The position numbers were made by a program, and so were the translations under genes. The notes below the pieces were generated by a model. That model had not been told where the DNA came from. It made no database searches and was given only the letters and a program-made list of their open reading frames with translations. This document shows positions 1 to 7,551 of a DNA stretch of 7,826 nucleotides, in pieces. Position 1 is the stretch's first letter. Each line of letters starts with the position of its first letter. The DNA comes from Pseudomonadota bacterium (GTDB lineage Bacteria; Pseudomonadota; Alphaproteobacteria; Rhizobiales; Hyphomicrobiaceae), in the NCBI GenBank assembly GCA_021816505.1, contig JAKAXS010000116.1, forward strand, positions 1-7,826. The letters run 5' to 3'.

Positions 1-34
1 CAGCTTCCGTGCGGCCATTCTGCTCCGTGCTCAT
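1..34 (-). CDS. Start of the gene after ybeY, probably a CorC/TlyC-family protein (partial)
   Basis: An ATG at 34-32 opens a frame that runs off the left edge; only eleven complete codons are visible (MSTEQNGRTEA). It starts six bases after the ybeY stop, and a purine-rich GGCGAAGG inside the ybeY end (about 46-53) could serve as its ribosome binding site. These residues match no family by themselves. The assignment is inferred from synteny: in many Alphaproteobacteria and in E. coli the gene following phoH-ybeY encodes a CBS-domain CorC/TlyC (hemolysin-like, ion-efflux) protein. That something is translated here is fairly likely; the product name is a guess from context. Confidence 0.5.
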   Translation of the reverse strand, partial: MSTEQNGRTEA

Positions 35-40
35 AATCGA

Positions 41-604
41 TCAGACCTTCGCCTCGGGGGGCTCTGTGTAGGGATTGGGGATGCCGAGAGAGGCGAGCAC
101 CTCGATCTCGAGAGATTCCATTTCCTGGGCTTCTTCCTCGGTCTCGTGGTCGTAGCCGAGAAGATGCAGGAGGCCGTGCACGACGAGGTGCTGCAGATGC
201 TGTACGGGCGCGATGCCCTGTTCCTCGGCCTCGCGCGCGATGGTTTCCACCGCCAGGACGATATCACCGAGTGGGATCACGCCGTCGCGCGGGCCGGAGC
301 CCGCGGGGAATGACAGCACGTTGGTCGGCTTGTCGAGACCGCGATAGGATGCGTTCAGCGCGCGCACGTTGGCGTCGTCCGACAGCGCCACGCACGCATC
401 CGCCAGCCCGTGACCGGCGAAGCGGGAGTGCATCTCCAGCGCAGCGGCCGCAGACATCACGAGTTGATCGATCGGCTCGAATGCAGCCCAATCGCCCGCA
501 TCGGGCACGACGTCGACGCGCAACCAGCCGCCCGGCGATGGTGGTTCGTCCACCTCGGCGGCGGCTTGTTGCAGTGAGATGCTACTGTCGCAGTCGTCGG
601 GCAT
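41..604 (-). CDS. ybeY: Endoribonuclease YbeY (rRNA maturation factor)
   Basis: This is the metal-dependent endoribonuclease YbeY, which acts in 16S rRNA 3'-end maturation and 70S ribosome quality control. The 187-residue product carries the zinc signature HGLLHLLGYDH near residues 143-153, with the three histidines in H-x3-H-x5-H spacing. Upstream is the conserved segment ending YRGLDKPTNVLSFP, which contains the conserved arginine, followed by PLGDIVLA. It is somewhat longer than the roughly 155-residue E. coli protein because of about 25 extra N-terminal residues. I keep the ATG at 604 because it lies two bases after the phoH stop, which implies translational coupling. A TTG start at the conserved LRVDVV segment cannot be excluded, since no strong Shine-Dalgarno precedes the ATG. 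YbeY and the PhoH/YbeZ ATPase upstream are functional partners in other bacteria. Family assignment is secure. Confidence 0.95.
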   Translation of the reverse strand: MPDDCDSSISLQQAAAEVDEPPSPGGWLRVDVVPDAGDWAAFEPIDQLVMSAAAALEMHSRFAGHGLADACVALSDDANVRALNASYRGLDKPTNVLSFPAGSGPRDGVIPLGDIVLAVETIAREAEEQGIAPVQHLQHLVVHGLLHLLGYDHETEEEAQEMESLEIEVLASLGIPNPYTEPPEAKV

Positions 605-606
605 CG

Positions 607-1689
607 TCAGACTTTGGGCTTCTTCTGTGCCGGGATGAGCGCATCGTAGGCCTCGACAATCTTGGCCACAAGGTCACGCCGCACAACGTCGACATTGGCG
701 AAACGAATGGCTTCGATGCCCTGAACGCCATCCAACAGGCGGACGGCTTCTTCCAGGCCGGACGTCATGCCCGGCGGCAAGTCGATCTGCGAAGGATCGC
801 CGGTGATCGTCATCTTCGAACCTTCGCCGAGACGCGTCAGGAACATCTTCATCTGCATGCTCGACGTGTTCTGGGCTTCGTCGAGGATGACACAGGCGTT
901 CGAGAGCGTTCGCCCGCGCATGAACGCGAGGGGGGCGATTTCGATGACGCCGGCTTCGATGTCGCGTTCGACCTTTTCGGGCGGCAGCACATCGTACAGC
1001 GCGTCGTAGAGCGGGCGCAGGTAGGGGTCGACCTTGTCGCGCATGTCGCCCGGCAGGAAGCCGAGACGCTCGCCCGCTTCCACGGCGGGGCGCGAGAGAA
1101 TGATGCGTTCGACGATGCCGCGCTCGAGGCAGTGGGCCGCGTAGGCGACGGCGAGATAGGTTTTGCCGGTGCCGGCCGGACCGATGCCGAACACGAGATC
1201 GGAACTCTGCAGGGCACGCATGTACGTGCTCTGCATCGTCGTGCGTGCCTTGATGACCTTGCGGCGCGTGGCGATCTGCGCCTGGCCGTCCGCGCTGGTG
1301 TCGGCGGCGACCGGCTGCTGGCGGGCGTGGCGGATCAGGCCGTCGAAGTCACCTGGGCCGATATGTTCTCCGGCGGAGACGCGGCGGTAAAGTTGTTCGA
1401 GCACGACGCGAGCGATGTCGCATGACGTTTCGGGGCCGGTGATGGTGACCACGTTGCCGAGCGCATGCGCTTCCACCCCCAGCCGGTCTTCGATCAAGGC
1501 CAGGTTGGCATCATGCTCGCCAAGGAGCTGAGACAGATAGCGGTTGTCTTCGAAGGGTACGACGATGCGCTTGGTCGACGCCTGAGATTTTCCCGTTGGC
1601 GTGCCTCTGCCGACCGGCTGAAGCCGGCCACCCTGCGGTTTGCCTCCGCGCCCCGCGCCGGCCGCCGGCTGCCCGCGAAATCCTGTCAA
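607..1689 (-). CDS. phoH: PhoH-like ATPase (PhoL/YbeZ type)
   Basis: A 360-residue PhoH-family P-loop ATPase of the type encoded next to ybeY (YbeZ/PhoL). The first 45 or so residues are rich in Gly, Arg, Pro and Gln and look disordered. A KH-like nucleic-acid-binding segment follows at about 50-105. The PhoH core has Walker A GPAGTGKT at 170-177 and Walker B VILDEAQ at 267-273, followed by a conserved TGDPSQIDLP segment near 296-305. The start is TTG at 1689-1687, chosen because AGGAGA (1700-1695) sits five bases upstream at ideal spacing. The biochemical role is thought to be an ATP-driven RNA-related function with YbeY. Despite the name, nothing here ties this copy to phosphate control. 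The next gene starts two bases after its stop. Confidence 0.95.
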   Translation of the reverse strand: MTGFRGQPAAGAGRGGKPQGGRLQPVGRGTPTGKSQASTKRIVVPFEDNRYLSQLLGEHDANLALIEDRLGVEAHALGNVVTITGPETSCDIARVVLEQLYRRVSAGEHIGPGDFDGLIRHARQQPVAADTSADGQAQIATRRKVIKARTTMQSTYMRALQSSDLVFGIGPAGTGKTYLAVAYAAHCLERGIVERIILSRPAVEAGERLGFLPGDMRDKVDPYLRPLYDALYDVLPPEKVERDIEAGVIEIAPLAFMRGRTLSNACVILDEAQNTSSMQMKMFLTRLGEGSKMTITGDPSQIDLPPGMTSGLEEAVRLLDGVQGIEAIRFANVDVVRRDLVAKIVEAYDALIPAQKKPKV

Positions 1690-1694
1690 AAGCT

Positions 1695-1700
1695 TCTCCT
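1695..1700 (-). promoter_or_regulatory. Ribosome binding site deciding the TTG start of phoH
   Basis: On the minus strand AGGAGA lies five bases before TTG at 1689. It is the strongest Shine-Dalgarno match I found in the window and justifies the non-ATG start. No ATG or GTG in this frame is positioned as well. Confidence 0.7.
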
Positions 1701-1742
1701 GACGGTCAATGTCACCTCATCCGCACGTGCAAATGGTACCCC

Positions 1743-1770
1743 ATCATAGGGCTTCCCGTGAGATGCGCAA
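1743..1770 (-). promoter_or_regulatory. Candidate sigma-70-like promoter for phoH-ybeY
   Basis: On the minus strand TTGCGC (1770-1765) and TATGAT (1748-1743) are separated by 16 bases, in the gap between miaB and phoH. TATGAT differs from TATAAT at one position; the -35 matches TTGACA at only three of six. The resulting leader would be about 45-50 bases. The -10 is embedded in CCCTATGAT, which also loosely resembles RpoH-type -10 elements of Alphaproteobacteria. That is of interest because the phoH-ybeY homologues are heat-inducible in E. coli, but the -35 does not clearly fit CTTG. Read by eye only. Confidence 0.3.
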
Positions 1771-1849
1771 AGGCCACCATACACAGGACACGTAACAGCG
1801 GCATGAGATGATGCGCGTCGCAGTTATTCAGCAATAACAATGCGTTGCA

Positions 1850-3238
<1,389 letters not shown>

Positions 3239-3275
3239 GGTGTTGTCCGAGTGCGGCTGATAAGATGCGTCTCAG

Positions 3276-3320
3276 AAACAGCCCGTAGCAAAACGCGTTC
3301 CGCCTTGCGCGGGCTTGTTT
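3276..3320. repeat. Imperfect inverted repeat upstream of miaB
   Basis: The arms are AAACAGCCCG (3276-3285) and CGGGCTTGTTT (3310-3320), complementary except for one extra T in the second arm, around a 24-base loop. Read on the minus strand, the stem is followed by TCTGAGACG, not a T-run. It could be a leader structure or a weak terminator after plsC. Function unknown. Confidence 0.4.
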
Positions 3321-3369
3321 TGTGCATTGCAGCAGTGCGACAGGCGCTTGTCTAGTGGTGATTTCGTCA

Positions 3370-3390
3370 GCAACGGCGAAACTTCGTTGC
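3370..3390 (-). terminator. Possible hairpin downstream of plsC (weak terminator candidate)
   Basis: It begins fifteen bases after the plsC stop. The arms GCAACG and CGTTGC pair perfectly across nine bases. An alternative fold pairs GCAA with TTGC and CGAA with TTCG, with a 3-base bulge and a 2-base loop. There is no T-tract on the minus strand, so it may be only an mRNA 3'-end structure. Confidence 0.25.
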
Positions 3391-3404
3391 CATTCAATCT
3401 ATTG

Positions 3405-4286
3405 CTAACGCCATTTGCCAGCGGCGGCCGGCGAGACCGGGCGCCGCACCGCGACGGTATCGCGCGGGGCCACGACGGCGATTTCGTAGTCTGGGGGTGC
3501 GGCGCGAAGCAGACGAACGACGTTGCGGCGCACTTCCGCTTCGGTGTGACGCGCCAACGTCTTTCGATCCGCGAAGGCGGCCAACGGGATCGGCGGGCCG
3601 ATGTCGATCGAAACGTCGAGGGGGCCGGCCTGCAGCAACGCCCAGGCGTGACTGGTCATTTCCATATCGCCGTACCAACCGACGCCAGGACGGTCGGAGT
3701 ACCCGAGCGGTACGCCGTGCAGCTTGGTGTAGACGAGCGAAAGCGTCTGCACGACGGTGTCGTCGGGCGGACCGATGCTAGCTTCCGTCGCCGGTTTTGC
3801 TGCGCCGAACAGCGACGTCAGAAACGGCAGCACGCGATTGCCGTCGCTCGATGTGCCTTCGGCGAACAGGACGATCGTATCGCGCCGGCCTAGGCGTTCG
3901 GCAATCTGGTTTGCGGATCGGCCGGCGGCCTGCTTGCGATCGCGATCGACGAAAACCGTGCGCTGCAGGCGGGCGAGCGCGGAAACGAACGGCCACGTGC
4001 CGACTTCACGCTTCGCAATGAAGGAAACCGGCGCGACCGCGGACAGCACCGGGATGTCCAACCAGGATGTGTGGTTGGAGACAAGCAGCACCGGACGCCC
4101 GGGTGCGACGGCGCCGGTGATGTGCAGGCGGATGCCGAGCAGACGGCAAACCTGGCGATGGTACCAATGCGGAAAGCGGCGCGCGGCAGCCGGCCAGACG
4201 CGAACGAACAGCGCCTGCAGCGGCATCAGCGGCAGCGTCAATGCGAGGAAGCCTGTGAGGATCAGCGTGGCGCGCAGTCGGCCCAT
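3405..4286 (-). CDS. plsC: 1-acyl-sn-glycerol-3-phosphate acyltransferase (PlsC family)
   Basis: A membrane-associated acyltransferase expected to acylate lysophosphatidic acid to phosphatidic acid in phospholipid synthesis. The 293-residue product has a hydrophobic N-terminal stretch at about 6-30. The catalytic HX4D box is in NHTSWLD (H72, D77), followed by SFIAKREV, a VFVDRDR block near 111-117, and the phosphate-binding FAEGTSSDGN block at 141-150 (FPEGT in many relatives). I start it at ATG 4286-4284, where GAGGG lies four bases upstream. A longer reading to 4376 would add 30 residues that overlap fur and do not look like the family. The gene begins 28 bases after the fur stop and is probably cotranscribed with it. 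Alphaproteobacteria also carry the related ornithine-lipid acyltransferase OlsA. Position next to fur favours the PlsC role, but the substrate is not proven by sequence. Confidence 0.92.
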   Translation of the reverse strand: MGRLRATLILTGFLALTLPLMPLQALFVRVWPAAARRFPHWYHRQVCRLLGIRLHITGAVAPGRPVLLVSNHTSWLDIPVLSAVAPVSFIAKREVGTWPFVSALARLQRTVFVDRDRKQAAGRSANQIAERLGRRDTIVLFAEGTSSDGNRVLPFLTSLFGAAKPATEASIGPPDDTVVQTLSLVYTKLHGVPLGYSDRPGVGWYGDMEMTSHAWALLQAGPLDVSIDIGPPIPLAAFADRKTLARHTEAEVRRNVVRLLRAAPPDYEIAVVAPRDTVAVRRPVSPAAAGKWR

Positions 4287-4314
4287 GTGACCCTCGTATG
4301 ACCGATTTGCGAAA

Positions 4315-4761
4315 CTAGGATGACACTTTCTTGCGGCCGCGGGGAACGCCGTGGAGTTCCAGCTTGTGTCCGACAAGCTCGAAGCCCAGCTCGCGCGCTA
4401 TCGCCTCCTGCAGCTTCTCGATTTCGTCGTTCTGGAATTCGATGACCCGGCCCGTGGTCACATCGATCAGGTGATCGTGATGGGCGCGTTCCGCGCTCTC
4501 GTACTGACCACGGCCACGGCCGAAGTCGTGCTTCTCCAGGATGCCCTTCGCCTCGAACAGCTTGACCGTTCGATAGACCGTCGAAAGGGAGATCCGCTTG
4601 TCGTGCGCGTTCGCGCGGCGATAGACGAGTTCGACATCGGGATGATCGTGTGCCTCGGCAAGCACCTGGGCGATGATCCGGCGCTGGCCGGTCATACGCA
4701 GGCCTTCTTCGGCGCAGCGACGCGCGATGCGATTGATATCCTTGCCGTGCCCCTCGGGCAT
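4315..4761 (-). CDS. fur: Fur-family metal-responsive regulator (Fur/Mur)
   Basis: A 148-residue Fur-family repressor: an N-terminal winged helix (about 15-85, recognition helix around SLSTVYRTVKLFEAKG) and a C-terminal dimerisation and metal-binding domain starting with the HHDHLID motif (94-100). Expected regulatory-site ligands are visible: H38/H40 in the AHDHPDVE segment, H78, and the H94-H95-D96-H97 cluster. The CxxC pairs that bind structural zinc in E. coli Fur are absent. After HHDHLID the sequence reads VTTGRVIEF, and the only cysteine in the protein is C16. This is the pattern of rhizobial Fur homologues, several of which (Rhizobium, Sinorhizobium, Brucella) act as the manganese regulator Mur. 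Iron versus manganese cannot be decided from sequence. The ATG at 4761 has only a weak Shine-Dalgarno. Confidence 0.93.
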   Translation of the reverse strand: MPEGHGKDINRIARRCAEEGLRMTGQRRIIAQVLAEAHDHPDVELVYRRANAHDKRISLSTVYRTVKLFEAKGILEKHDFGRGRGQYESAERAHHDHLIDVTTGRVIEFQNDEIEKLQEAIARELGFELVGHKLELHGVPRGRKKVSS

Positions 4762-4784
4762 ACCGCTCGTCCAACGTGGCCTAT

Positions 4785-4805
4785 CTCTCTGGCCTTATAA
4801 GAGAG
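4785..4805. repeat. Inverted repeat in the rimI-fur gap
   Basis: CTCTCT (4785-4790) and AGAGAG (4800-4805) form a perfect 6-bp dyad around a nine-base centre containing TTATA, 24 bases upstream of the fur start and just after the rimI stop. It could be an operator, a short mRNA hairpin, or chance. It does not resemble a described Mur box, and I see no matching -35 for the TATAAG it contains. Confidence 0.35.
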
Positions 4806-4811
4806 CGTGGA

Positions 4812-5288
4812 TCAAATCTCCAGAGCGAGATTGATCGCGTCCTGGGCCGCGGCGCCGGGTCTTTCGTAATACCCTTTGCGGCGGCCGATCTCCTTGAAGC
4901 CGAGCTTGGCGTAGAGTGCCTTGGCGGCTTCGTTGTCAGCCGCGACCTCAAGAAAGAGCCGCGTGATCTCGGCGCGGCGCAGCGCGCGGATCAGCCCCTC
5001 CATCATCGTGCGGCCGGCGCCGGAGCGCTGGAGCTGAGGATCGACGGCGATGGAGAGGATCTCGGCCTCATCGCCCGCGATCTGACTCATGACGAAGCCG
5101 ATCGTCTGTTTCGGATTGCCGATCAGGGCGACGTAGGCCGCGGCGGCCGGATGCTCGAGGAGCGCGCGCACTGCCGCCGCGTCCCACGGCGGTTGAAACA
5201 GTTGCACGTGCAGAGCTGCAATCTCCTCCGCCCTGTCAGGGCCGGCGAGCAGCAGGCTGATGTGGCGGGGATCGATCTTTGCGGTCAT
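4812..5288 (-). CDS. rimI: Ribosomal protein bS18 N-terminal acetyltransferase RimI
   Basis: A 158-residue GNAT-fold N-acetyltransferase, expected to acetylate the N-terminus of ribosomal protein S18. The acetyl-CoA loop is QRSGAG (87-92) after the beta-4 strand ILSIAVDP. The catalytic glutamate lies in LFLEVAADN (E114), followed by N119 and Y126 in the EAAKALYAKLGF segment and the family ending GRRKGYY. The ATG overlaps the tsaB stop in an ATGA, so the two are translationally coupled. The tsaB-rimI pairing is widespread and supports the RimI assignment over a general GNAT enzyme. Whether S18 is the sole substrate is not shown by sequence. Confidence 0.92.
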   Translation of the reverse strand: MTAKIDPRHISLLLAGPDRAEEIAALHVQLFQPPWDAAAVRALLEHPAAAAYVALIGNPKQTIGFVMSQIAGDEAEILSIAVDPQLQRSGAGRTMMEGLIRALRRAEITRLFLEVAADNEAAKALYAKLGFKEIGRRKGYYERPGAAAQDAINLALEI

Positions 5289-5995
5289 GTGGCGGCTCTG
5301 GCGAGGGATTTACCGATCTGCGGTTTTGCGTCGGCGGGGCGGAGATAAATGGGACGGAGTGGACCGTCCTGCGGTGCATACGCCTGCGCTGCAAGGAGCA
5401 GGAACGCGGCATTCGGCTGAAGGGCGGGCAGCGCCGCATCGGCAACGTGTCCCGCGGCCGTGGCGGCGGCTGCGACGGCTGCGGCACCGGAACCGACGAA
5501 CAGGATTGGGCCGGTGGCGGCAAGCGCGGCGGCTTCGTCGATCGTCAGCAGTTGCGGACCAACGTCGGGCATCGTTTTTTCGGCCGCAAACGTCTGTACG
5601 TAAACCTGGCCGCGATGGGCGTCGACCGTAACGGCAATCGGCCGGCCCTGGCGCGCAGAGCCGATCGCATGCGTGGCGGCCTCCGCCATCAGCGCCAATG
5701 TCGATACGCCGACGAGGCTGGCCCCTGTCGCCAAGGCAAGCGCGCGGGCCGCGGCGACGCCGATGCGCGTGCCCGTGAACGTGCCGGGTCCGGTGGTGAC
5801 GGCGATGCGGTTCAGTTCCGCGAAGCCCAATCCGGCCGTGCGCATGGCGTCGTCGATCATCGGCATCAGGCGCTCCGCCTGGCCGGTCGCCATCTCCTCG
5901 TAGATCGCTTCGACCTGTTCCAACGCGCCGCCCGCGTCGAGGCCGACGGCCACGGAGCAGGCTCCCAGGCAGGTGTCGAAAGCGAGGATGTTCAT
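5285..5995 (-). CDS. tsaB: tRNA threonylcarbamoyladenosine biosynthesis protein TsaB
   Basis: TsaB (YeaZ) is the partner of TsaD and TsaE in forming t6A at position 37 of ANN-decoding tRNAs. The 236-residue product opens with MNILAFDTCLGACSVAV, the ASKHA-type first strand. It contains the hallmark GPGTFTGTRIG at 69-79 (GPGSFTGxRIG in relatives). It has no TsaD metal-binding histidines, as expected for TsaB. A longer open frame extends upstream to 6352, but those residues are the phoR gene read in another frame. The ATG at 5995 starts exactly at the conserved N-terminus. AGG lies six bases upstream, a weak Shine-Dalgarno. The stop overlaps the rimI start. Confidence 0.95.
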   Translation of the reverse strand: MNILAFDTCLGACSVAVGLDAGGALEQVEAIYEEMATGQAERLMPMIDDAMRTAGLGFAELNRIAVTTGPGTFTGTRIGVAAARALALATGASLVGVSTLALMAEAATHAIGSARQGRPIAVTVDAHRGQVYVQTFAAEKTMPDVGPQLLTIDEAAALAATGPILFVGSGAAAVAAAATAAGHVADAALPALQPNAAFLLLAAQAYAPQDGPLRPIYLRPADAKPQIGKSLARAAT

Positions 5996-6004
5996 GCGCG
6001 CCTG

Positions 6005-6032
6005 TTTATAGCAAGGCGCGAAGCGAAGCCAA
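6005..6032 (-). promoter_or_regulatory. Candidate promoter for tsaB giving a nearly leaderless transcript
   Basis: In the 67-base gap between the phoR stop and the tsaB start, the minus strand shows TTGGCT (6032-6027), 16 bases, then TATAAA (6010-6005). This matches consensus at 4/6 and 5/6. The ATG begins nine bases after TATAAA, so a start site at the usual distance would leave a leader of only a few bases. Prediction by eye. Confidence 0.4.
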
Positions 6033-6062
6033 TCGTTTACACGCGGATCTTGCGTTCGCGGC

Positions 6063-7421
6063 TTACAGCTCGTCGAAGATGACGGTGAAGGTAGAACCCT
6101 GCCCGACGCGGGAAGCGATGCGCAGGTCTCCGCGATGGCGGTTGACGATGTGCTTGACGATCGCGAGGCCAAGGCCGGTGCCGCCCTTCTCGCGGCTGGT
6201 GGCGACGTTGGCGCGATAGAATCGCTCGGTGAGACGCGGAAGGTGCTCGGGCGCGATGCCGGGGCCATCGTCGGTGATCGCGACCGAGATGCGGCGCGGG
6301 GTACCCGGCTCGCGGACCAGACGGATGTCGACGCGGCCACCTTCACGACCATACTTCAAGGCGTTGTGGGCGAGGTTTTGGAGCACTTGCACCAGTTCCT
6401 CGCGATCCCCGCGTACGCGTGCCGGCGTCGGCAACGGGTGAACGACGATGGCAGACTTCGAGGCCTCCGCGAGCGGCTCGAGCGTTTGGGCGACGTAACC
6501 CGATAGCTCGTTCAGATCGACGACGCCGGTGGGGCGCAAATGGACCTTCATCTCGACCCGGCTGAGCGACAGCAAGTCGTCGATGAGGCGCGTCATACGC
6601 GCGGCCTGGCTCGCCATGATGCTGAGGAACTTCTCGCGTGCGGCCGGATCGTCGCGCGCGGGGCCCTGCAAGGTTTCGACGAAGCCGCGCAGCGAAGCCA
6701 GCGGCGTGCGCAGCTCGTGGCTGGCGTTGGCGATGAAGTCGGCCCGCATCTGCGCGACTTTGTCCGTCGCGGTCTGGTCGCGGAACGTGATCAGCATCGC
6801 AGGCAGCCCATGCGCGCCGGATGCCGACGAAACACGTGTGATCGTCACCGAGATGCGTCGCTCCAGCGGAACGCGCTCGTAAAGATCTACGATGATCGGC
6901 TCGCGGGCGGCAGCCGCGCGGTCGATCGCCTCCATCAGTTCGGGGTTGCGAGACACGTGCGAGAACGGACGGCGCGCCCGGACGTTGGGAAAGAGATCAC
7001 GGATCAAGACATTGTAGTGCATGACGTAGCCCGCGCTATCGAGCGTGATCGCGGGTTCCGGCAATGCATCGATCACGGCGCGCCAGCCGTCCTGCTCACG
7101 CGGTGTCGCGCGTGAACCGCCGGAGCCGCCGTCGCGGGCCGCGGCCTCGATGGCAAGGCTATCGTCTTCCGACGGCGTCGCGATCATGAGGCCCGCCACA
7201 GCAAGGAAGGCGAGAAGCGCCCAGCCGAAGCCGAGTTTGCCGCTGACGACAAGGGCCGAGAAAATGACGAAGGCAACAAAGGTGCGGCCGCGCCGCGTCG
7301 TGACGAGACGGCGGACGGCGCGCCGCAGCCGCGCGTGATAGCGCGGCAGCGCGAGCCTGGCCGCACGCAGACGATGCCAACCGTCCGGGTCACCTGCCGA
7401 TTTGTCTGCAAGACCGAGCAA
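6063..7421 (-). CDS. phoR: PhoR-type sensor histidine kinase
   Basis: A membrane sensor kinase, 452 residues. Two hydrophobic segments (about 48-60 and 65-82) are joined by a very short loop, so there is almost no periplasmic sensor; this is the PhoR topology. A PAS-like domain follows (about 111-215, beginning WRAVIDALPEPAITLD). The HisKA H-box FIANASHELRTPL carries the phosphoacceptor H235. The HATPase domain has the N-box NLAHNALKYG (N349, N353), the G1 box DDGPGIA (384-390), an F-box near FYR (401-403) and the G2 box GGTGLGLAIVKH (413-424). The start is uncertain. TTG at 7421 has AAAGG eight bases upstream, and no ATG or GTG exists in this frame above it. No response regulator or pst genes are adjacent on the visible side. 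PhoR is the best name, but other PAS kinases of this architecture exist. Confidence 0.85.
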   Translation of the reverse strand: MLGLADKSAGDPDGWHRLRAARLALPRYHARLRRAVRRLVTTRRGRTFVAFVIFSALVVSGKLGFGWALLAFLAVAGLMIATPSEDDSLAIEAAARDGGSGGSRATPREQDGWRAVIDALPEPAITLDSAGYVMHYNVLIRDLFPNVRARRPFSHVSRNPELMEAIDRAAAAREPIIVDLYERVPLERRISVTITRVSSASGAHGLPAMLITFRDQTATDKVAQMRADFIANASHELRTPLASLRGFVETLQGPARDDPAAREKFLSIMASQAARMTRLIDDLLSLSRVEMKVHLRPTGVVDLNELSGYVAQTLEPLAEASKSAIVVHPLPTPARVRGDREELVQVLQNLAHNALKYGREGGRVDIRLVREPGTPRRISVAITDDGPGIAPEHLPRLTERFYRANVATSREKGGTGLGLAIVKHIVNRHRGDLRIASRVGQGSTFTVIFDEL

Positions 7422-7426
7422 CGCCA

Positions 7427-7495
7427 GTGCCTTTGCCGCCGCATATCCGTCTAGTCCTAACGAGGTTTGACATTAGAGCGGGAGGGCAAAGGCAC
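7427..7495. repeat. 11-bp perfect inverted repeat spanning the phoR leader
   Basis: GTGCCTTTGCC (7427-7437) and GGCAAAGGCAC (7485-7495) are exact reverse complements separated by 47 bases. On the phoR side, the inner arm contains AAAGG, the likely Shine-Dalgarno for the TTG start at 7421. The repeat could be a two-site operator or an mRNA stem occluding that ribosome binding site. Confidence 0.5.
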
Positions 7496-7551
7496 AACAG
7501 CCTTACCCGCGACGACGCGAATTTTGCCCGCCCGGTTGCGACCTGCAGTGT

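Larger units (their letters stand above)
1690..1849. other. miaB-phoH intergenic gap with two small hairpins
   Basis: This 160-base gap holds no gene. Just after the miaB stop are two small dyads. One is ATGC-GTT-GCAT at 1840-1850, which touches the first base of the stop codon. The other is a perfect 6-bp stem with a 4-base loop, GTTATT-CAGC-AATAAC, at 1823-1838. Neither is GC-rich nor followed by a T-run on the minus strand, so they are not a convincing intrinsic terminator. An 8-bp palindrome GCACGTGC lies at 1723-1730 in the phoH leader. The candidate promoter and the ribosome binding site are listed separately. Confidence 0.5.
3239..3404. other. plsC-miaB intergenic gap with two inverted repeats
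   Basis: This 166-base gap holds no gene. An inverted repeat lies just after the plsC stop (3370-3390) and another is upstream of miaB (3276-3320); both are listed separately. I see no convincing sigma-70 promoter for miaB. The best string, TTGCTA at 3292-3287, lacks a good -10 at acceptable distance. The gap suggests that miaB-phoH-ybeY may be transcribed separately from fur-plsC. Confidence 0.45.

Noticed and set aside
271..1425. Long plus-strand open frame (384 codons) across ybeY and phoH
   Set aside because: It is antisense to two well-recognised genes, its product has no recognisable motif, and long antisense frames are expected in GC-rich coding DNA.
4287..4376. N-terminal extension of plsC by 30 residues
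   Set aside because: It overlaps fur coding sequence and does not resemble PlsC. The ATG at 4286 has a good Shine-Dalgarno and fits the family.
5279..6082. Plus-strand open frame (267 codons) opposite tsaB
   Set aside because: An Arg/Gly-rich composition shadow of tsaB with no family features.
5996..6352. N-terminal extension of tsaB by 119 residues
   Set aside because: The extension is the 3' part of phoR in another frame. The TsaB family N-terminus begins exactly at ATG 5995.
7467..7472. Perfect TTGACA as a -35 element for ppk2
   Set aside because: At 16-18 bases downstream the sequence is AAGGCA/AGGCAC/GGCACA, nothing like a -10.
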